This document shows, piece by piece, positions 1-6,901 of a stretch of DNA of 19,504 bases (positions within the stretch are counted from its first letter, which is position 1; each line of letters starts with the position of its first letter). The notes under the pieces were generated by a model. The model saw nothing but the letters and a program-made list of their open reading frames with translations, had not been told where the DNA came from and did no database searches. The translations under genes were made by a program, and so were the position numbers. The stretch is taken from positions 1-19,504 of the forward strand of contig DATJSN010000043.1 of NCBI GenBank assembly GCA_035504095.1, in the 5' to 3' direction. The DNA comes from DATJSN01 sp035504095. Its GTDB lineage: Bacteria; Planctomycetota; Phycisphaerae; WQYP01.

Positions 1-2
1 GC

Positions 3-6
3 GGAG
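3..6 (+). promoter_or_regulatory. Shine-Dalgarno that supports a TTG start
   Basis: GGAG lies 7 nt before the TTG at 14. The frame is closed by a TGA at 8-10, so TTG is the only upstream start available. The nearby ATG at 9 runs into a stop after two codons and cannot be the start. Confidence 0.6.
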
Positions 7-13
7 TGATGGT

Positions 14-1153
14 TTGAAGGGCAAAACCAAAATATCCGGATGTAATGAAAACGGGTTTTCCCTTGTGGAACTACTCGTGGTGATTACCGTTATTGCAATA
101 CTAATCGCACTGCTTTTGCCGGCGTTGTCCAGCAGCAGGCAATTAAGTTTAACCACCGGATGTCTGGCAAATATACACCAGTTGGCTGTCGCTTATGATG
201 AATATCTTACCGCCGACTGTCCAAGAGGTTGGTTGTATGATGTCGGCAGCTGGCCTGTAGAGTTAACACCATTTCTCGGTACACCTGGTGCACCAAACAT
301 CAATGGCCCATATACAACAAGTAATCCATCCTGGAGCAGCTTGTTTTCAGGACCACCATTTGCTCCTGCTGGTGAGGCCTATATATCTCCACAGATTCAG
401 GAAATTTTACTTTGTCCTGCGACCCATGTTGTACCGTGGTCTGTTCCAGGTCACAGCGGTGGTTACTGGCCCGGTTGGACAAAATACTGGCCTGATTCAG
501 AAGCAGTGGATGAAGCCTGGGGTAGACAGTGGTCGGCCAATTTAAACAATGGAGTTCCGTGGGCGGGGAGCTATACATTTAACTGTTGGCTTTATAATGT
601 TTTCAACGCATCAGATAGCACAGATTCTTATCAACCTTTTCCTAGTGGCCCAACTCAAACCTATAGTGACATCGAAGGAGCCTTGGATCCCGCTTCTTAC
701 GCCGATGGGGGCGGCACTATTTCATCAAATCCGGCGTCGAACGGTGGTCATTATACTCCTTCAGGCGAGGCGTACACCTTAAGTTGGACATACCAGATTT
801 CAGAACAACCGCCGAACGTTCCGGTTTTTTGCGACGGGTTGTGGGCTGACACCGCGACATCCCCGGAGGATCAACCAAGCGCCTGGCGGAATGCGGCTTC
901 TGCGATGATCGTCCCCTCCACTGGCGTGATTAGTTCCAGCGCTAATAGCAGCTATGCCGGTAGCTCGTCAAATTATCCCACTGCAACAGGTTTGGGTATG
1001 TTCCGAGTATGTATCAATCGACATAATATGGCTGTGAACATCGGCTGTGTGGATGGCCATGCCGAAACAGTTCCTCTTGCCAATTTATGGACTTTGCCCT
1101 GGGCCAATGCACCAATGGAATTCACTCGCCCCGCTCCGATCGAAGCGCCGTAA
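14..1153 (+). CDS. Pseudopilin-like protein, prepilin N-terminus and H-X9-DG C-terminus (copy 1)
   Basis: The 379-aa protein has a class III (type IV prepilin) leader. A short basic leader ends at Gly14, then Phe15, Glu19 at the +5 position, and an uninterrupted hydrophobic helix to about residue 38. A prepilin peptidase would cleave between G14 and F15 and methylate F15. The middle is rich in Trp, Ser, Gly and Tyr, as in an extracellular domain. Near the C-terminus His337 is followed after nine residues by Asp347-Gly348, the H-X9-DG signature of the DUF1559-like pseudopilin families abundant in planctomycetes. The start is TTG, chosen from the GGAG ahead of it. It is a paralogue of the next gene, sharing blocks such as QLAVAY, GWLYD and ANLWTLPWA. 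Its exact role (minor pilin, type II secretion pseudopilin or surface binding protein) cannot be read from sequence. The family call is firm, the function unknown. Confidence 0.9.
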   Translation: MKGKTKISGCNENGFSLVELLVVITVIAILIALLLPALSSSRQLSLTTGCLANIHQLAVAYDEYLTADCPRGWLYDVGSWPVELTPFLGTPGAPNINGPYTTSNPSWSSLFSGPPFAPAGEAYISPQIQEILLCPATHVVPWSVPGHSGGYWPGWTKYWPDSEAVDEAWGRQWSANLNNGVPWAGSYTFNCWLYNVFNASDSTDSYQPFPSGPTQTYSDIEGALDPASYADGGGTISSNPASNGGHYTPSGEAYTLSWTYQISEQPPNVPVFCDGLWADTATSPEDQPSAWRNAASAMIVPSTGVISSSANSSYAGSSSNYPTATGLGMFRVCINRHNMAVNIGCVDGHAETVPLANLWTLPWANAPMEFTRPAPIEAP

Positions 1154-1157
1154 CGCT

Positions 1158-1182
1158 TAATCATTCATGATTATTTTTTTTT
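1158..1182 (+). terminator. Possible weak Rho-independent terminator
   Basis: Perfect arms TAATCAT and ATGATTA are separated by 2 nt (in practice about a 6-bp stem with a 4-nt loop), followed one base on by nine T residues, directly after the first pseudopilin stop codon. The stem is AT-only apart from one pair, so it would be weak. Confidence 0.4.
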
Positions 1183-1505
1183 AATAACGATAATATGTGC
1201 AAAAATTTTCGTGTTAGATTCATTTTGATTCTTCATACAAACCGGCGAAAAAGGTGTATCAACAAGGTCCGAAAATATGCCCATTTCGACAACACATTCA
1301 ACACATAAGGTCAGCGAGCCAAAAGTAGAACTGAAACATCGCTAAAAACTGAATTTCCCCGGCTATTTTCTCCGATCACAATATAAAGAATACTGCATTA
1401 TTCAAACGCCGCAGGATTCCAGCTTAACATTTCAACCTGGAAACGGTGGCAATTCAATGAATGCAGTCTGCTCTTTTGGCGTAATGTAATAAAGATGCGT
1501 GGACT
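1183..1505. other. AT-rich intergenic region between the two pseudopilin genes
   Basis: This is the only gene-free stretch over 300 bp once the preceding terminator is included. No open frame with a credible start and Shine-Dalgarno, no tRNA-like fold, no direct-repeat array and no convincing sigma-70 or sigma-54 promoter was found. It presumably holds the promoter and 5' leader of the second pseudopilin gene, since the first transcript probably ends at the hairpin before it. Confidence 0.5.
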
Positions 1506-2714
1506 ATGTATCGTCCGATAAATCAGGAACACGACCTGCGACGCGGTTTCACCCTAATAGAAATGTTAGTCGTCATTACCGTCATTGTATTACTAATAGC
1601 ACTCTTATTACCGGCGTTGACTACAGCGCGCTCTCTATCGCAAAGCACATCATGCCTCTCGAATGTTCGGCAATTGGCTGTAGCTTATACTGAATACTGT
1701 GCAGCCAATAATCCACACGGCTGGTTGTATGACCTTGGTGGATGGGAAATTGAACTTGCTCCATTTTTAAGTACTTCCGTTGCGCCATCACCTACCGGGC
1801 CATTTTCCGGCAGCAACTCGTCGTGGAATCAAGGGTACTTTACCACGCGGATTCCCGATGCACCGGTGTCTTATGTACCAGCGGCCGTGACGAAAATATG
1901 CATTTGCCCTTCGACCCAGATCTGGCCATGGGGCTCCAATCAGGGAGGAGGCTTTTATCCAGGATTTCAGACTGACTGGTCTAATTCAGTCGCGGATATC
2001 CAAGCGTGGGGACGCACCCCATCCAATAATGCCTCAACGGATGTAAACAATAATATTCCACTTGTTGGCAGCTATGCCTTTAATGCGTGGCTTTATAACG
2101 CTTATGATGCTGGCGATCAAAATACCAACGACTATTATTATGCTTTCAACGATATAAAGGGCGGCAGCAATTCACAACTCTGGTACGGATATGCCGGCGG
2201 TCAGAATGGCCTCGTGCGCAGATGTTACGGATATGCAGACACCAATAGCAGTGGTTATTCGGGCATCAACACACAAACCAGATATCTGCTCAATTGGACG
2301 ACAGCGGCAGCAACATTGCCGCCTACCGTCCCTGTATTCTGCGACGGCCTATTTGCTGAAACAACGCCCATGCCTGAGGATCCACCAAATCCCGTAAACA
2401 ATGAATGGGGGATTATCAACGATACGACTGGAACTATTGGCGCCGTTGGATCGTCTCCAAACACGGCCTCGGGAACGTTTTCAAGCAACCCCTATAGCAC
2501 AACAGCTGGCTATTATTCACCTTCGGGCGCCAATTTCAGCAGCGCCACGGGTATGTTCCGTGTAGCGATTAACCGACATAACAACCTGACTGTAAACGTC
2601 GGTTTTGTCGATGGTCATGCAGAAAACGTGAAAGTGGCGAACCTTTGGACGCTTCCGTGGGCTTGTCAGCCAGCGTCTTTTACAACGCCGGCAAATATCG
2701 TCGACCCTCAATAA
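1506..2714 (+). CDS. Pseudopilin-like protein, prepilin N-terminus and H-X10-DG C-terminus (copy 2)
   Basis: The 402-aa protein is a paralogue of the preceding gene. The class III leader has the same geometry: Gly14 before Phe15, Glu19 at +5, then a hydrophobic helix with MLVVITVIVLLIALLLPAL. The central domain aligns with copy 1 through the EY, GWLYD, ELxPFL, CPxT, AWGR, GSYxFNxWLYN and VPVFCDGL blocks. At the C-terminus His358 is followed by ten, not nine, residues before Asp369-Gly370, a one-residue insertion relative to copy 1; I checked this against the codons. ATG at 1506 is used; the ribosome-binding sequence (GTGGA) is poor. The predicted location is the inner membrane before processing and then a pseudopilus or the cell surface. 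It converges on the GH27 gene with 116 bp between stop codons. The substrate or partner is unknown. Confidence 0.88.
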   Translation: MYRPINQEHDLRRGFTLIEMLVVITVIVLLIALLLPALTTARSLSQSTSCLSNVRQLAVAYTEYCAANNPHGWLYDLGGWEIELAPFLSTSVAPSPTGPFSGSNSSWNQGYFTTRIPDAPVSYVPAAVTKICICPSTQIWPWGSNQGGGFYPGFQTDWSNSVADIQAWGRTPSNNASTDVNNNIPLVGSYAFNAWLYNAYDAGDQNTNDYYYAFNDIKGGSNSQLWYGYAGGQNGLVRRCYGYADTNSSGYSGINTQTRYLLNWTTAAATLPPTVPVFCDGLFAETTPMPEDPPNPVNNEWGIINDTTGTIGAVGSSPNTASGTFSSNPYSTTAGYYSPSGANFSSATGMFRVAINRHNNLTVNVGFVDGHAENVKVANLWTLPWACQPASFTTPANIVDPQ

Positions 2715-2830
2715 CTTCGTGGAAAAGACTGAAATCAATTTGAAAAGCGGTGCTCTACGCGACCAACTCTTCGGATCACAACGATTTGCGTGAATAGGTT
2801 ATCACAAGAATTTCTAAAGCCGAATCCAAA

Positions 2831-4405
2831 TTACCAGTCGGCATATTGTGGCGAACCTACCTTCAGCATTATTGCGCCATGACTGGGAACTTGAGCCGTG
2901 AAGATTTTTGTTTCGTCCAAATCTTTGCGTTGCCATAGGTCGCGAACTTTTAATGACCCGTTGGTTGGATTGGATTTCTGAGCAACATGAAGTAAATCGT
3001 CGGCAAAACTTACTGTAATAGCACTGCTGCCTGGACCCAAGTTAAAAAGCGCCACGGCATATGTGCCGTCCCAAAGTGGTTTAGCCCAAATCTGGGTAAG
3101 CATGTCTGTGTCCACCTTGACTGGCGCCGCCTGGAAACCCAGCGGATCCTGATTCACATCAAGTACTTCTGTATTGGTCAGTAAGCTGATCGTGAATGGA
3201 TCCAAAGTAGACATATCGCACCCAATCAACAAAGGTGCTGCCTGCATGCACCAAAGTGTAATATGCGTCACCTGTTCCCACGGAGTAAGATTGGTCGGAC
3301 GAAGTTTGCCCCATCCCAACCGACCGACAACAAGCATATCCGGATCGTTCCAATGCCCTGGACCGGCGAATTTCCAGAGATCAAGATTGGATTTAAATCC
3401 GTTGCGCGTCATTGATTTCCAATTGTCGCGAATATCTCCGCAGATTCTCCATGCGTTGCCGTAAACGGGATCTCCTGCCGCCCATTTCCATGAATCTCCC
3501 AGACCATACTGACACAGACTGTAGAGGATGTCCCGATCAGTCTGGTCGAGCGCATGGCGCATAACGCCATAGGGGAACATGAGTTTATCGGGAGACGAAT
3601 TTTTCGGCGTAATATGAGAATAACTGCAATAGTCATATTTAAGATAGTCCACGCCCCAGGAAGCGTACGTTTGGGCATCCTGGAGTTCATGCTGATAGCT
3701 GCCCGGATATTTGGCGCAAGTGGTCGGACCAGGCGAAGAATAGAGTCCGAATTTAAGTCCCTTGGAGTGAACATAGTCGGCTAATGATTTCATATCTCCG
3801 AACTTTTGATTGGCTGTGATGTTTCCCGCGGCGTCGCGCGGTCCTTCCCAAGTATCATCCACGTTTACATAGGTATACCCTTTGGCAGCCAAACCTTTGG
3901 AAATAAAGGCGTCAGCCGCCTGCCTTACATCTTCAGCAGTGACATGTGTGGCAAATGAATTCCACGAGTTCCATCCCATGGGTGGCGTAAGCGCGAGTTT
4001 ATGTTTCCCCGCAACAATTTTTAGTTTGCGAGTTGCTCTGCCCAGACTGTTAACGGCGGTGAGCGAGACAATGTGTTCTCCCGCCGCAGGCAAGGTTCCC
4101 GTAATAAGGCCGGTCTTGGACACTATAAGGCCAGGAGGCAGATTTTCCGATGAAACAGTTACCGGATCTTGACCGGTATACGCTATTTTGAACAAAAACT
4201 GCCTGCCGGGGGTACAACCAACAATCCTTGCTCCATGAAACATTGGTTCAGCAGGATCAGAACTATTAATGAGAGGCTCGTTGTCGGCATCGGATTGAGC
4301 ACGGACGTTCGAAGCGGCCGCGGCCCCCAAGCCGGCGGCAAGCAGCATGGCCGCAATAAATTCGCGACGCGATTGCCGATCAAAACCACGTTTTACAACA
4401 GGCAT
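2831..4405 (-). CDS. Tat-exported GH27 glycosidase, alpha-galactosidase-like
   Basis: The predicted 524-aa enzyme hydrolyses terminal alpha-galactosides (or related GH27 substrates such as beta-L-arabinopyranosides) outside the cytoplasm. The N-terminus has a twin-arginine signal, SRREFI with R13-R14, an alanine-rich core and an AQ cleavage region near residue 36. Residues about 55-132 look like the Ig-like He_PIG module (LPPGL, then GLITGTLP). The GH27 barrel starts at PPMGWNSWNSF (141-151). Motifs are VNVDDTW, KYDYC with nucleophile Asp258, RICGDIRDNW with likely acid/base Asp324, and GHWNDPDMLVVG. A small beta-sandwich closes the protein. The open frame extends 13 codons further to an ATG at 4444, but GGAGG sits 5 nt before the ATG at 4405, so the shorter start is chosen. 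It is the last gene of a same-strand run after two LacI-type genes and is probably controlled by one of them. The family is certain, the exact glycan is not. Confidence 0.93.
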   Translation of the reverse strand: MPVVKRGFDRQSRREFIAAMLLAAGLGAAAASNVRAQSDADNEPLINSSDPAEPMFHGARIVGCTPGRQFLFKIAYTGQDPVTVSSENLPPGLIVSKTGLITGTLPAAGEHIVSLTAVNSLGRATRKLKIVAGKHKLALTPPMGWNSWNSFATHVTAEDVRQAADAFISKGLAAKGYTYVNVDDTWEGPRDAAGNITANQKFGDMKSLADYVHSKGLKFGLYSSPGPTTCAKYPGSYQHELQDAQTYASWGVDYLKYDYCSYSHITPKNSSPDKLMFPYGVMRHALDQTDRDILYSLCQYGLGDSWKWAAGDPVYGNAWRICGDIRDNWKSMTRNGFKSNLDLWKFAGPGHWNDPDMLVVGRLGWGKLRPTNLTPWEQVTHITLWCMQAAPLLIGCDMSTLDPFTISLLTNTEVLDVNQDPLGFQAAPVKVDTDMLTQIWAKPLWDGTYAVALFNLGPGSSAITVSFADDLLHVAQKSNPTNGSLKVRDLWQRKDLDETKIFTAQVPSHGAIMLKVGSPQYADW

Positions 4406-4410
4406 AAAAT

Positions 4411-4415
4411 CCTCC
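4411..4415 (-). promoter_or_regulatory. Strong Shine-Dalgarno of the GH27 gene
   Basis: GGAGG on the minus strand lies 5 nt upstream of the ATG at 4405. It places initiation 13 codons inside the longest open frame and puts the twin-arginine motif close to the N-terminus. Confidence 0.75.
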
Positions 4416-4528
4416 AATAATCTGATTGACCGAGCCTTATGCATGGTATAGCTACCTGCGGTGAATTTCTACAGGAGACACGTCAATAAATCCTAAAGTA
4501 AAAAAAAAGAGATATGTGGCTTATGCAC

Positions 4529-5581
4529 CTAGCGGGCGGCAGAATTTTTCAATGGTCCAGTCGATTTTCCAGGAACCAATGAACATGAAAATAAAATACT
4601 TTGTTGTGGTTCATCAGGATGAGTCAGGCGATGGCGGAGGCGTTTAATGGTGGCGGCCCCAATTTCAGAAAGCGAAACAGTGATGGTGGTAAGCGGCATA
4701 CGGGCTTCAGAAACGATTTCGGTGTTGTCAAAACCGGTCACTGAAACATCCTCAGGAACGCGCAGCCCGGCTTTGGTGAAATGATTAACCAGAACATGTG
4801 CGGACCATTCGTTTGCGGCGGTCCATGCTCGAACATCCTGTTGCTGGACAAGTCGGATAACGTCCTGAAGTGCGGAATCCGGCATCATTCTTTCTTCGAA
4901 CTCTTCAGATTCCAATGGGATAATCCACCGAGGATTGATAGGCAAACCGAGTTTGGCGAACGCCTCAATGTAGCCGGCGAATCTGGCCCGCGACCAGGAA
5001 AGTCCGGTGGAATGTCCAAAAAATCCGATCTTTCTATGGCCGAGTGAATACAGGTGATCAATTAACTGATCCATTCCAGAGCGATGATTCATATCAATCA
5101 AATCCACGCTGAGCGATGGATAAAAATGTACAATTGAAACACATGCATAATGACGCGTAAGTTGTTCAATCACTTCCTGCGGCCAGCGATGAATCAGGCA
5201 AATGCCCTTAATCCGCCCGTCCCGCATGGCAGGAGGCTGGCGCGTCGGATTGAGTACACTCGGGCAGTCACGAAAACCGACATAATGCACCGTCAGCCAG
5301 GCGTTGAGCTTGGCAGCAGCTTCACTAATGCCCACAAGGTAACGGGTCTGCGCCCAGTTAACCTCCGGCGTCTGAACCAGCACGCCAAGATATGAAGCTT
5401 CTGATTCGGTTATATTTTTAACTCTGGGGCGGAGCGCATAGCCAAGTTTTTTCGCCAGTTTAATCACCCGTTCACGTGTATCGGGATGGATACCCGGATC
5501 ATGGCGCAGCGCCCGTGATACAGTTCCCGGTGCAAGATCGAGTTGTTTGGCGATAAAGGACTGATTCGGTGATTTAGTCAT
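4529..5581 (-). CDS. LacI-type transcriptional regulator A
   Basis: The 350-aa protein is a LacI/GalR-type repressor or activator. The N-terminal helix-turn-helix (about residues 6-26) has IAKQLDLAPGTVSRALR as recognition unit, then PGIHPDTRERV and LGY, followed by a periplasmic-binding-protein-like sensor domain (about 62-345). Characteristic sensor motifs are HLYSLGHRKIGFFG, FAGYIEAF, ANEWSAH and the VPEDVSVTGFDNTE block near the end. The usual hinge-helix consensus (N-x-x-A-R-x-L) is not seen after LGY; the region reads ALRPRVKNITESEA. It is roughly 60% identical by eye to the next upstream gene, so the pair arose by duplication. It precedes GH27 on the same strand by 123 bp, which makes GH27 the likely target. 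No good Shine-Dalgarno is visible, and a promoter-like element ends 12 nt before the ATG. The ligand is unknown, plausibly a galactoside. Confidence 0.92.
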   Translation of the reverse strand: MTKSPNQSFIAKQLDLAPGTVSRALRHDPGIHPDTRERVIKLAKKLGYALRPRVKNITESEASYLGVLVQTPEVNWAQTRYLVGISEAAAKLNAWLTVHYVGFRDCPSVLNPTRQPPAMRDGRIKGICLIHRWPQEVIEQLTRHYACVSIVHFYPSLSVDLIDMNHRSGMDQLIDHLYSLGHRKIGFFGHSTGLSWSRARFAGYIEAFAKLGLPINPRWIIPLESEEFEERMMPDSALQDVIRLVQQQDVRAWTAANEWSAHVLVNHFTKAGLRVPEDVSVTGFDNTEIVSEARMPLTTITVSLSEIGAATIKRLRHRLTHPDEPQQSILFSCSLVPGKSTGPLKNSAAR

Positions 5582-5593
5582 AATATGGCTTCG

Positions 5594-5622
5594 AGCATAT
5601 ATAACTTACGAAAATTTTTCAA
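5594..5622 (-). promoter_or_regulatory. Candidate sigma-70 promoter of LacI-type regulator A
   Basis: On the minus strand TTGAAA (complement of 5617-5622), a 17-bp spacer and TATGCT (complement of 5594-5599) precede the ATG by 12 nt. The same -35 and spacer length occur before the paralogous regulator gene. A start point about 7 nt past the -10 would leave almost no leader. Confidence 0.4.
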
Positions 5623-5753
5623 TCTTGTTTAAAGTATTTTATTTATTTGACTAATAAGATTCTGCCAGATGCAAATAATGCACCTAATCCGAGCTTCGTG
5701 AATTTATCTCGGAATCTTTGGAATATTCAACCGTATATGCGAGCACCGGTCGT

Positions 5754-6794
5754 TTAGGTTTTCAGTGGCCCGGTAGACTGACCAACAACCATATCACAAG
5801 AGAATAGTATACTCTGGCATGCTTCGTCAGGATGGGCCAAACGTTGGCGCAGGGTTCGAATAGTGACTTCACCGATAAGGGATAGAGATACGCCTACCGA
5901 GGTGAGTTGTAAGGCCGCCTTGGGAATTGTTTCGGTATAGTCGAATCCAGTCACAGACACATCCTGGGGCACATTAAGCCCTGCTTTAATGAAGCCATGC
6001 ACCAGTGCGTGCCCGGACCATTCATTGGTTGCCATCCACGCTCGGACGCCATCCTGCCGGACCAGTCGCAGGGCTTCCTGTACCGCGGATTCCGGCATGA
6101 ATCTTTCCTCATAACTCTCGGGTTGAAGAGGAATGACCCACTGAGGATTAAATGAAAGGCCCTGCTTCATTAAAGCATCGACATAACCTGCGAACCGGGA
6201 CCGAGACCAGGAAAAACTTTCACTCAGACCAAAAAAACCAATTTTCCGGTGCCCAAGAGAATAAAGATGTTCAAAAAGCTGATTCATACCGCCGCGATGG
6301 TCGATGTCGATCAGGTCAACATTCGCCGACGGAAAATAATTCACGATCGATATACAAGCATAGTGTTTACAAAGCTGTTCAACGACATTCTCCGGCCAAC
6401 GGTGAATCAGGCAAACACCTTTCACGCGACCATCGCGCATGGCAATAGGCTGCATATTGGGATTCAGAACGTTAGCACATTCCTGAAATCCAACATAGTG
6501 CACGATCAATGTAACGTTCATTCGTGTTGCCGCATCGCTCAAACCGACAAGATGATGTGGTTGGATCCAAGTACTTTCCGGAGTCTGCACCAGTACGCCA
6601 AGATAATGCCCGCTGGTATCAGAGACCTCCCGACCTCGTGATCGGAGAGAATATCCGAGTTTCCTGGCATATTGCAGCACGCGTTCGCGCGTTTCCGGGT
6701 GGATTCCCGGTAATTGACGTAAAGCTCTCGATACGGTTCCAGGTGCAAGATTTAAATCTTTGGCGATCAGAGATTGATTAGGCGGCTTATCCAT
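5754..6794 (-). CDS. LacI-type transcriptional regulator B (paralogue of A)
   Basis: This 346-aa regulator has the same architecture as its downstream neighbour. The helix-turn-helix IAKDLNLAPGTVSRALR is identical to copy A across LAPGTVSRALR, and PGIHPETRERV follows. The sensor domain shares HYVGF, AMRDGRxKGxCLIHRWP, HLYSLGHRKIGFFG and DVSVTGFDYTE, but many positions in between differ. As in copy A, the hinge lacks the standard LacI consensus (SLRSRGREVSDTSG). It lies 172 bp upstream of copy A on the same strand and 107 bp downstream of the GT4 gene. The conserved DNA-reading helix with a diverged sensor suggests the two proteins bind the same or similar operators but answer to different ligands, and they may form heterodimers. 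No Shine-Dalgarno is obvious. The ligand and targets are unknown. Confidence 0.92.
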   Translation of the reverse strand: MDKPPNQSLIAKDLNLAPGTVSRALRQLPGIHPETRERVLQYARKLGYSLRSRGREVSDTSGHYLGVLVQTPESTWIQPHHLVGLSDAATRMNVTLIVHYVGFQECANVLNPNMQPIAMRDGRVKGVCLIHRWPENVVEQLCKHYACISIVNYFPSANVDLIDIDHRGGMNQLFEHLYSLGHRKIGFFGLSESFSWSRSRFAGYVDALMKQGLSFNPQWVIPLQPESYEERFMPESAVQEALRLVRQDGVRAWMATNEWSGHALVHGFIKAGLNVPQDVSVTGFDYTETIPKAALQLTSVGVSLSLIGEVTIRTLRQRLAHPDEACQSILFSCDMVVGQSTGPLKT

Positions 6795-6803
6795 CGGCTA
6801 TAA

Positions 6804-6832
6804 AAGATATGGTTTTTAAAGGTATTTTTCAA
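6804..6832 (-). promoter_or_regulatory. Candidate sigma-70 promoter of LacI-type regulator B
   Basis: On the minus strand TTGAAA (complement of 6827-6832), a 17-bp spacer and TATCTT (complement of 6804-6809) end 9 nt before the ATG. The arrangement matches the one ahead of regulator A, including the TTGAAAAAT stretch, so it may have been copied with the gene. Confidence 0.4.
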
Positions 6833-6901
6833 ACCCCAATTCGGCAATTTATAGCTTTATTTACTTTTGCCTATAATTTCAGTGATAATTCATAATCTTT
6901 A

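Noticed and set aside
1446..1464. TGGCA-containing site resembling a sigma-54 promoter before pseudopilin 2
   Set aside because: The GC dinucleotide required at -12 is missing at the proper spacing from the GG.
1499..1693. Short plus-strand frame overlapping the start of pseudopilin 2
   Set aside because: It is out of frame with the clear prepilin leader beginning at 1506 and has no homologous features.
4503..4511. A-run (T-run on the minus strand) after regulator A, considered as a Rho-independent terminator before GH27
   Set aside because: No stable stem precedes it; only 3-bp pairings were found.
5688..5713. TCCGAG / CTCGGA inverted repeat with a 14-nt loop after LacI-type regulator B, considered as a terminator
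   Set aside because: The stem is only 6 bp with a large loop and no T-run follows on the minus strand.
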